Source: an uncultured bacterium (GTDB taxonomy: Bacteria > Bacteroidota > Bacteroidia > Bacteroidales > Bacteroidaceae). From it: a stretch of 10,667 nucleotides of DNA. The notes under the pieces are model-generated. The model made no database searches. It saw only the letters and a program-made list of their open reading frames with translations, and was not told the DNA's origin. A program made the position numbers and the translations under genes. The stretch is from assembly GCA_905216025.1 (NCBI GenBank), contig CAJMSE010000035.1:1-10667 (forward strand), written 5' to 3'. Below, piece by piece: positions 6,101 through 10,667 of this stretch; position 1 is the first letter of the stretch; each line of letters opens with the position of its first letter.

Positions 6101-8970
6101 AGATGCCGTCTAATTTGGAAAAAGTGATAATCACCGACGCCGTGACTCAGGTCGTACATGGCGGTGACATTACATTCTCCGTAAATTCCAAATTGTCAAC
6201 AGACCGTGTGTCAGTGTCAGTGAACGACAAGGATTATGTCGTGGGACAGCAGTCGGCCACGGTGCAGATAACAAATGTCAAGGAAGACCTTGATGTGGCA
6301 ATATCTGTCTATGACAAGGATGAGAAGCCGTACAAGACATACAATATATATGCCGGACAGCTGGCCGAGAAGATTACCGAGGCTCCGAAAAACCCGAATA
6401 TAAGGCTCGTCGGCAAGATGAACGCCAAAGACTTTGAGGCTATTAAGGCTTACACGAACAATATTTCAACACTTGACCTGTCGGATGTTGAGATTGTCGG
6501 CGACGGAAACAAAGCAAACTCTTTGCCTGCACAAGCTTTTGCCACGGTGACAAAGACATCGGCTATAACGAAAATCATTCTGCCGAAATCGCTTAAACGA
6601 ATAGAGAACAGTGCATTCTACCGCGTATCCTATTTGACGGAAATAACTATACCGGAGAATGTCGAGTACATAGGAATGTCTGCTTTCACATACTGTACCA
6701 GATTGACGAAAGTCATCTCTTTGTCTGCCAATCCGATACCTCTCACAAACGGCGACCCGTTCCCCGGTGGCTCGGGTATGACAAAGAACATGACATTGGA
6801 AATACCGAAAGGAAGCAAGGATAAGTATACGGCTCTGTCGTATTGGAATTTGTTTAAAACCATAAATGAGATAGCTCCCACATATACGGTCACTTATGAC
6901 CCCGAACGCGCGGAGCCGTACAACATAACGACAAATACGGATAAGGTTGAAGAGGGAAAAGCTATAAACATGAAGGTTAAAGTGCACCCAATATATAATG
7001 ACAACCACCCGATCAAGCCTAATCAGAAGTATCAGGTTTATCTGAACGGCACGCAGACAGACGGAGGCAATTTTGCTAAAAACTATAATATGTGGAGTGT
7101 TACGGCCAACAGTGACGTTCGCTTTGATGTGGTATACTTCTATGACGCGGAAGTGAGTGCACCTGAAAACATCGCCGTGGCAGCAGTTGACGGTTGTCGG
7201 CTCACGGACATAAAGGAGGGCGACCTGCTGAAGTTTACCGTCACAAAGCCCGAAAACGAGAAACTGACCGTCAAGGTGAAAGTAAACGGAGACGAGATGC
7301 CTGCCGATGAAAGCGGTGTATATACGGTGGAGAACATTCAGGCCAATGTGGCTGTCGATGTGGCTGTCGTGCCTGTGAACGGCGCTACGCTTACCGATGA
7401 AGACTTGAAAACCATTGCGACCGACGAAGTGGCAGACATAACGGATGTGAAACTTGACGGCGAAATATCCGATGAGACATTTGCCACCATACGAGATAAC
7501 TTTGAAGGACTGGAAAACATCGATCTCAGCGGAATGGAAAACACCACAATTCCGGACAATGCGCTGACCGGACTGACAAACCTTGTGAATGTCGATATAC
7601 CCGAGACGGTGTCAACCATCGGAGAGAACGCTTTCGCCGGATGTTCCAATCTTGAGACTATCACTCTGTCAAATGTATCGGAAATCGGCAACGGAGCATT
7701 CGCCGGATGCGACAATCTGACCAGTGTCATCATAAACACACAGGGACAGGATGTTCCTGTAAGAAGAGTGGCAGGACGTGCCAATGCGCCTGCTGTACCC
7801 GGAATAAACACCGGCTCATTCACCGGAGCAAATCCCAACTGTCTCGTGTTCGTGATGGACGGTGTGGCCGCAGGTGAGAACATCATCGCCAATAAAGGAG
7901 GCGAAGCCGGATATGTGGCTACTGCCGATGTGCGCATGAATGCAGGATATGCATTCTCTACTCCCAACAAGTTCGCTATGAACGGTAATAAAGTGATAAT
8001 GGAACGTGATTTCGGCACTTCCGACAAGTGGAATGCCATAACATTGCCTTTCAGCATGAATGAGGAAGAGATAAAGTCTGTTTTCGGAGAGAAGACACTC
8101 GTAGCCTCTCTTGACACTCTTTCGGGAAATACACTGTTCTTTGACGTGGAAACAAAGTCAATGGAAGCAAACAAACCTTATCTGATAAGAGTTTCGGAGA
8201 TAAAGGACAGCTATGTCTTGAATGCCAACGAGGTATTACCTGCTCAGACAGAAATGGTCGATGCCAAGCAGAATGTGGAGTTTGTTGGTACCTATTCGCC
8301 TGTGGCATTGCAAGAAGGTGAATACTACATAGCGGACAATGCCCTGAATGAAGCAGACGAGAACCAGACCGGAGCATTCACCGGATATTTCCGGATGCCG
8401 GCCGGTGGCGAGGTGTATAATCTCTGCCCGGGATATGCAAAGACTGTGTTTGCCGAGTCGGGCCTTGCCACATTCAGCTCAGACCGTCCGGTAAACGTCC
8501 CGCAGGGTGTTACGGTTTACTCTTCGGAGATATCGGAAGACAAGATTGTCATCCGCCCCATTGATGTCAAGATAATACCGGCAAATACCGGCGTGATAAT
8601 CGGAGGCTCGGGCGAAGTAGGCTTCTCGGTGGCCACGGAAGACGGTGCAGCTGTAAAGACGGTCTTGACTGCCGCTCCGGCCGGATATGTGTCAGACGGC
8701 AATATCTACGGATTGAGAAAAGACGCAGGCGTATTTGCCAAGGTGGAAGCCGGTACAAGTATCGCCAAGCACACCGCATATTTGAGACTTACGGACAGCG
8801 AGGCGAAAGCGATAAAAGTGGTCATAGGCGGTGAAACGACAGGCATAGATGGCATAAAGGAAACTGTCATGTCCGGAAACGACAGCGTGTACGACATTAA
8901 CGGCCGTCGCGTTTCAGTTCTGCGCAAAGGCATCAATATCGTGAATGGAAAGAAAATCATTATCAAATAA
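3175..8970 (+). CDS. Secreted C10 cysteine protease fused to BspA-like leucine-rich repeats
   Basis: 1931 residues. A signal peptide (1-22, cut after VSA) precedes a C10 propeptide (about 23-140, with GFIIVSADD at 76-84) and a streptopain/interpain-type catalytic domain (to about 355). Cys168 in GCVGVAMATIM and His300 in GHAFVCDGY form the expected dyad; N319-W320 in MNWGWGG matches the conserved downstream motif. A beta-rich segment (361-506), a second beta segment (507-582) and a leucine-rich-repeat block (about 599-752) are followed by a diverged copy of that set (about 843-977, 978-1073, 1078-1232). A third repeat block (about 1422-1560, with AFAGCSNLETITL) and a region like the C-terminal halves of Prevotella BspA proteins (about 1561-1888) follow. 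The tail (1889-1931) holds TGIDG and VYDINGRRV and resembles a type IX secretion or surface-sorting tail. Streptopain has about 400 residues, so this is a very large family member. Likely role: extracellular proteolysis with binding to host or matrix protein; substrate unknown. Confidence 0.9.
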   Translation: MFKRVFVGFAFLALFSSQPVSAKKISISQAKEAALRFMGNGGIRRAPGVVATKELSYCATTATPYYYVFNKGENDGFIIVSADDATVPVIGFSDSGKFDYDNMPDAMKWMLASYEKQIKAKGSDTETNTSDAAGYASVRRRVLSRNTAEWSQEEPFNYLIPGRKLVGCVGVAMATIMQYYNYPAAGKGSLDGNDFNHTYDWTNMRTDNYRSGYTTTQGDAVARLVADAALSIQTNFSMSGSSASEVRVPAALVNYFGYDAGVSYKKKSEMTQKAWEELIISEIDAGRPVLYSGQDISVGHAFVCDGYEMRGSQPYFRMNWGWGGIGNDIFLVSSLTPTTQSGNRWNFSEQATIIYNIKPAENSVAWSTVQLTSDEKQIGMSSDKETVGAGETFTVRAGAFKNVSYDNFSGKIAVAMFASDGAFKTLVSPEYNYGLAAFQIDRTLYRDFKCTVPAGTTVVAGDVFRMATKAAGENEWKPITGGSLTTNAIEATGNNIAYFTVTKPASVNGATLEGAADRVIKGRGYAFRVVPDNTDDVVTVKANGYILTQGNNFTYTLPNVIEDVTLDVYVQNAADVKRSKTVWVSGGMLDKALTEEECGTVKSLTLFGTMDVRDFDFIREKMRVDSLDLSGVRITANGTNAANAIPARAFNGCSTLKAIKLPAGVTRLCNRAFGFTGLREVEIPASVSTWDYNVFLGCSSLSKVISRRRSPAFINWCVFSGTPHTQLVVPIGSASLYQAKENWKDFKNVTEEDAAPATSYKVIMQDANGVKITTLDGASSEMAPGGKYRFTVETDGSHGDDRMTVYANTGVLTAVNGVYEATINANTLIHIDFTEPAANAGASPWKITSSKGGVGMVTDVINVMPGKAFTIRVNALDIPTGDSFKSGIAYAAVLTDKDGRIKEVISPVVTNPYTNTGVLPATFNCCVKESNVNEGNLIRIATSSNMKTWSLVEGTDAGVKAAVPAIGNEVVYHTVKMPSNLEKVIITDAVTQVVHGGDITFSVNSKLSTDRVSVSVNDKDYVVGQQSATVQITNVKEDLDVAISVYDKDEKPYKTYNIYAGQLAEKITEAPKNPNIRLVGKMNAKDFEAIKAYTNNISTLDLSDVEIVGDGNKANSLPAQAFATVTKTSAITKIILPKSLKRIENSAFYRVSYLTEITIPENVEYIGMSAFTYCTRLTKVISLSANPIPLTNGDPFPGGSGMTKNMTLEIPKGSKDKYTALSYWNLFKTINEIAPTYTVTYDPERAEPYNITTNTDKVEEGKAINMKVKVHPIYNDNHPIKPNQKYQVYLNGTQTDGGNFAKNYNMWSVTANSDVRFDVVYFYDAEVSAPENIAVAAVDGCRLTDIKEGDLLKFTVTKPENEKLTVKVKVNGDEMPADESGVYTVENIQANVAVDVAVVPVNGATLTDEDLKTIATDEVADITDVKLDGEISDETFATIRDNFEGLENIDLSGMENTTIPDNALTGLTNLVNVDIPETVSTIGENAFAGCSNLETITLSNVSEIGNGAFAGCDNLTSVIINTQGQDVPVRRVAGRANAPAVPGINTGSFTGANPNCLVFVMDGVAAGENIIANKGGEAGYVATADVRMNAGYAFSTPNKFAMNGNKVIMERDFGTSDKWNAITLPFSMNEEEIKSVFGEKTLVASLDTLSGNTLFFDVETKSMEANKPYLIRVSEIKDSYVLNANEVLPAQTEMVDAKQNVEFVGTYSPVALQEGEYYIADNALNEADENQTGAFTGYFRMPAGGEVYNLCPGYAKTVFAESGLATFSSDRPVNVPQGVTVYSSEISEDKIVIRPIDVKIIPANTGVIIGGSGEVGFSVATEDGAAVKTVLTAAPAGYVSDGNIYGLRKDAGVFAKVEAGTSIAKHTAYLRLTDSEAKAIKVVIGGETTGIDGIKETVMSGNDSVYDINGRRVSVLRKGINIVNGKKIIIK

Positions 8971-8982
8971 CATAAAGAGATT

Positions 8983-9162
8983 ATGGCAATGAAGAAGATA
9001 TATATCCGTCCTGAAATGACAATGATAGAAATTGGGACAGAGTGTGAAATACTGGCCGGGTCAACAAAAGAACTGGAAGTGGACAACAATACAACATTAC
9101 CGGGAAACAGTTTCAACTCAAAGAACCATAATTTCAGCATCTGGGGAGAAGAGGACGAATGA
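8983..9162 (+). CDS. Small uncharacterised protein downstream of the C10 protease
   Basis: A 59-residue reading frame starts 12 bp after the protease stop and ends before the terminator at 9238, so it is probably co-transcribed. The protein begins MAMKKIYIRPEMTMIEI; an alternative ATG at 8989 would give 57 residues and place KKIYIRP right at the N-terminus. It then has CEILAGS (21-27), an Asn/Thr/Ser-rich middle and an aromatic-acidic end, IWGEEDE. There is no hydrophobic signal peptide or membrane segment. From memory, it resembles short Bacteroidales proteins of the form KKxYxxPx(n)LAxS whose function is not established. Possible roles include a protease partner, an inhibitor or a peptide precursor; none is shown by the sequence. 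The codon pattern and placement make it a believable gene despite its size. Confidence 0.7.
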   Translation: MAMKKIYIRPEMTMIEIGTECEILAGSTKELEVDNNTTLPGNSFNSKNHNFSIWGEEDE

Positions 9163-9237
9163 AAGCAGATAGCCGTTTGAACAAGGCAGGCTTGCCTGAA
9201 TGGCTCTAATCTGTGGTATGGATACAAATAAACTCTG

Positions 9238-9279
9238 AATAAAGAGCGGCTGCCGTAGAGACAACCGCTCTTTATTTTT
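9238..9279 (+). terminator. Intrinsic terminator of the protease operon
   Basis: The perfect 12-bp stem AATAAAGAGCGG / CCGCTCTTTATT (9238-9249 with 9265-9276) has a 15-nt loop that can pair further by two bases. On the plus strand it runs into TTTATTTTT. This is a good rho-independent terminator and places the small gene at 8983-9162 inside the protease transcript. The A-rich 5' side means it could also work on the minus strand. Confidence 0.85.
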
Positions 9280-9410
9280 CATATTCCTAACGGCATCCGG
9301 CTCATAATTTCAAAATACAGCGTATTGCCATTACCGTTCTGTCATTATAATGAAATAATCTGATTATATGCGATATCAGCACATTTGCCTGCTATATTTT
9401 CTTTTTGCGG

Positions 9411-9439
9411 AAATACAGTAAATTCACAAATACGGTAAA
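9411..9439 (+). repeat. Short direct repeat upstream of tRNA-Ser promoter
   Basis: AAATACAGTAAA (9411-9422) recurs as AAATACGGTAAA (9428-9439), a 17-bp period with one mismatch. A looser related string, AAATACAGCGTA, lies near 9314. The repeat ends 15 bp before the tRNA-Ser -33 element. It may be chance in A/T-rich DNA. Confidence 0.35.
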
Positions 9440-9454
9440 AAACGTTAGCAAAAA

Positions 9455-9486
9455 TTTGCGTATTCCGATTAAAAGCATTACCTTTG
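9455..9486 (+). promoter_or_regulatory. Promoter of tRNA-Ser
   Basis: TTTG (9455-9458), 20 bp, then TACCTTTG (9479-9486) is a full match to the Bacteroidetes housekeeping promoter. The tRNA starts 39 bases after the -7 box, leaving a 5' leader of roughly 30 nt for RNase P to remove. Confidence 0.8.
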
Positions 9487-9525
9487 CACTCGCTTTTAAG
9501 ACGTAACGATTTCCGTTTACATCAA

Positions 9526-9610
9526 GGAGAGATGGTAGAGTGGTCGATTACAGTAGTCTTGAAAACTACCGTACCGAGAGGTACCGGGGGTTCGAATCCC
9601 TCTCTCTCCG
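9526..9610 (+). tRNA. tRNA-Ser (anticodon UGA)
   Basis: An 85-nt class II tRNA. The acceptor stem GGAGAGA pairs with TCTCTCC (9603-9609), followed by the serine-type discriminator G at 9610. The anticodon stem GTAGT/ACTAC encloses CTTGAAA, with anticodon TGA at 9560-9562. The long variable arm GTACC-GAGA-GGTAC is typical of serine tRNAs, and the T arm contains TTCGAAT. CCA is not encoded. Confidence 0.97.
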
Positions 9611-9624
9611 CTCCAAAGAGCCTG

Positions 9625-9652
9625 AAGCCGCTGATTTTTCAGCGGCTTTTTT
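9625..9652 (+). terminator. Intrinsic terminator of tRNA-Ser
   Basis: The stem AAGCCGCTGA / TCAGCGGCTT (9625-9634 with 9639-9648) has a 4-T loop and a six-T run (9647-9652) at its 3' side. It lies 14 bases after the tRNA and makes that gene a single-gene transcript. Confidence 0.9.
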
Positions 9653-9750
9653 ATTGCCCGCCTTACCCCTTCGGGCAACCGCCGCCAGGCCACGTCCAGC
9701 GGCAGGACAACTTCATACCCCTTTCCTTCCACTCAAAGACTGGCAAATCA

Positions 9751-9782
9751 TTTGCTTTTCTACCAGAAAAAGATTACTTTTG
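9751..9782 (+). promoter_or_regulatory. Promoter of the 4Fe-4S membrane protein gene
   Basis: TTTG (9751-9754), 20 bp, then TACTTTTG (9775-9782) matches the Bacteroidetes -33/-7 consensus with the same spacing as the tRNA-Ser promoter. The expected leader before the ATG at 9825 is about 35 nt, A-rich, with no Shine-Dalgarno sequence. Confidence 0.8.
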
Positions 9783-9824
9783 CACCATAAAGAAACAGAC
9801 AATCAGAAATAAAAGACATATAAC

Positions 9825-10523
9825 ATGGCTAAAAAACGTTTTCACCGCCACCTCGAAGTAAAGGGCATGCCGCTCTATTGGATACTTCTCGTATATCTCG
9901 CAGTAGGATTTTTCTATCCCGTCATCGGTTTTCTGGCGCTCATCTGCATGATTGCTCCCGTTGCCTTTGCTGTTCGCCGAGGGCGCTGGTGGTGCGGGAA
10001 CGCCTGCCCACGGGGCAGCCTCTACGACCGCTTGCTGTCACGCTACTCACCCCACCGCCCCATCCCGACTTTCGTACGCACGACAGGCTTCCGCCTATTC
10101 ATGGTGCTGTTCATCTTCACAGTGTTCGGCGTGCAGATGTATTTCGCATGGGGCGACTGGAACGCCATGGGCAAGGTGTTCTGGAATATCATACTGATAA
10201 CGACAATTGTCGGCGTCACCCTGTCGTTCATATACGCCCCGCGCACGTGGTGCTCGTTCTGCCCTATGGGCACGCTGTCGTCGTGGGTGACGCCGCGTAG
10301 CGGCAAACTGCCCGACGGATACCGCCGCATATCTGTCAGCAGCACATGCCAGATGAAGTGCAAGAGTTGTGCAAGGGTATGTCCGATGCAGCTCACGCCA
10401 TACGACAGCCGCGGAAAAGAGGAAGGTTTCCTGCATCCGGACTGCATAAAATGCGGCAAGTGCATCGTCGCCTGCCCGATAAAGATAATGGAAATGACGG
10501 CGCAGCAGAAGCCGCAGGCATGA
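9825..10523 (+). CDS. Membrane-anchored 4Fe-4S protein, NapH/CcoG-like
   Basis: 232 residues. A hydrophobic N-terminal stretch (about 17-50, one long or two short helices) is followed by helices at about 88-108 and 117-137. Paired-cysteine motifs sit next to the membrane segments: CGNACPRG (Cys57, Cys61) and CSFCPMG (Cys143, Cys146), as in NapH/NosR/CcoG-type polyferredoxins. The C-terminal part has two 4Fe-4S motifs: Cys175-x3-Cys179-x2-Cys182-x3-Cys186-Pro and Cys207-x2-Cys210-x2-Cys213-x3-Cys217-Pro. The first has one extra residue between its first two cysteines compared with the usual CxxCxxCxxxCP. The protein probably carries electrons at the cytoplasmic membrane. No partner oxidoreductase is adjacent, so the pathway cannot be assigned. 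The gene has its own promoter and appears monocistronic. A specific symbol such as napH or ccoG is not justified. Confidence 0.85.
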   Translation: MAKKRFHRHLEVKGMPLYWILLVYLAVGFFYPVIGFLALICMIAPVAFAVRRGRWWCGNACPRGSLYDRLLSRYSPHRPIPTFVRTTGFRLFMVLFIFTVFGVQMYFAWGDWNAMGKVFWNIILITTIVGVTLSFIYAPRTWCSFCPMGTLSSWVTPRSGKLPDGYRRISVSSTCQMKCKSCARVCPMQLTPYDSRGKEEGFLHPDCIKCGKCIVACPIKIMEMTAQQKPQA

Positions 10524-10540
10524 CCGAAACCCATAAAAAG

Positions 10541-10573
10541 AATCCGGCGCAGTGCATTACACTGCGCCGGATT
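10541..10573. terminator. Terminator hairpin between convergent 4Fe-4S and tRNA-Thr genes
   Basis: A perfect 14-bp stem, AATCCGGCGCAGTG / CACTGCGCCGGATT, has a 5-nt loop (CATTA). On the minus strand it is followed by CTTTTTATG, a fair T run suited to ending the tRNA-Thr transcript. On the plus strand the following sequence (ATCATTAAAT) is A/T-rich but not a T run, so termination of the 4Fe-4S gene may be weaker. It probably serves both convergent genes. Confidence 0.75.
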
Positions 10574-10591
10574 ATCATTAAATACCGTTCG

Positions 10592-10665
10592 AGCCTCTTG
10601 TCGGATTCGAACCAACGACCCCGAGATTACAAATCACGTGCTCTGGCCAACTGAGCTAAAGAGGC
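10592..10665 (-). tRNA. tRNA-Thr (anticodon UGU)
   Basis: A complete 74-nt tRNA on the minus strand. The acceptor stem GCCTCTT pairs with AAGAGGC, with discriminator T at 10592 and no encoded CCA. The D arm reads AGCTCAGTTGGCCAGAGC, the anticodon loop is TTTGTAA with anticodon TGT (plus-strand 10629-10631), the variable loop is GGGTC and the T arm GTTGG-TTCGAAT-CCGAC. The anticodon stem CGTGA/TCTCG contains one T·T mismatch at pair 29-41. Its promoter lies outside the window and it may belong to a larger tRNA transcript. Confidence 0.95.
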
Positions 10666-10667
10666 GA

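Larger units (their letters stand above)
9163..9454. other. Intergenic region between protease operon and tRNA-Ser
   Basis: Apart from the terminator at 9238-9279, this A/T-rich region shows no open reading frame of note. It contains a small CAGGC-TT-GCCTG hairpin (9187-9198) and the short direct repeat listed at 9411-9439. Confidence 0.5.

Noticed and set aside
7338..8377. Minus-strand reading frames (7338-8174 and 8051-8377) within the protease gene
   Set aside because: They are Ser/Pro-rich shadow frames opposite a continuous conserved coding region and lack promoters or domains.
9043..9063. Lipoprotein signal in the small protein (CEILAGS)
   Set aside because: The cysteine precedes the LAGS motif and no hydrophobic segment or positively charged signal peptide fits a lipobox.
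9526..9660. Integration site at the tRNA-Ser 3' end
   Set aside because: No integrase gene and no second copy of the tRNA 3' end are seen in the window.
9484..9861. 125-residue plus-strand reading frame
   Set aside because: It runs through tRNA-Ser, its terminator and the promoter of the 4Fe-4S gene.

Overview
The window looks like a chromosomal segment of a Bacteroidales bacterium, most likely Prevotellaceae-like. The evidence is Bacteroidetes-type promoters (TTG or TTTG, about 20 nt, then TAnnTTTG) ahead of the genes, no Shine-Dalgarno reliance, tRNA genes without an encoded CCA, and a secreted C10 (streptopain/interpain-type) cysteine protease fused to BspA-like leucine-rich repeats with a Prevotella-style C-terminal tail. 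I cannot name a species.

Layout. Positions 1-124 are a GC-rich gap with a hairpin and a guanine-run tract. Positions 125-2668 (minus strand) carry mutS2, complete with ABC-type ATPase and Smr domain; its -7 box sits four bases before the ATG, suggesting a leaderless mRNA. Positions 2669-3174 are a divergent intergenic region holding a palindrome, an array of about 5.5 tandem 22-bp units, each an imperfect inverted repeat (GTTAC-N9-GTAAC), and one or two promoters for the next gene. Positions 3175-8970 (plus strand) encode a 1931-residue secreted C10 protease with duplicated beta-rich modules, three leucine-rich-repeat blocks and a sorting-like tail. A 59-codon gene (8983-9162) follows after 12 bp and is probably in the same operon; a strong terminator closes the unit at 9238-9279. 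Next come tRNA-Ser(UGA) with its own promoter and terminator, then a membrane-bound 4Fe-4S protein gene with its own promoter, a 14-bp-stem hairpin, and a convergent tRNA-Thr(UGU) at the right edge.

How they fit together. mutS2, the tRNAs and the iron-sulfur protein look like ordinary chromosomal genes with separate transcription. The unusual part is the protease unit: a very large secreted protease/adhesin-like fusion, a small co-transcribed protein of unknown role, and a palindromic repeat array in the divergent promoter region. I see no transposase, integrase, CRISPR array or phage gene. The best candidate for something undescribed is the repeat array plus the protease and small-protein pair.
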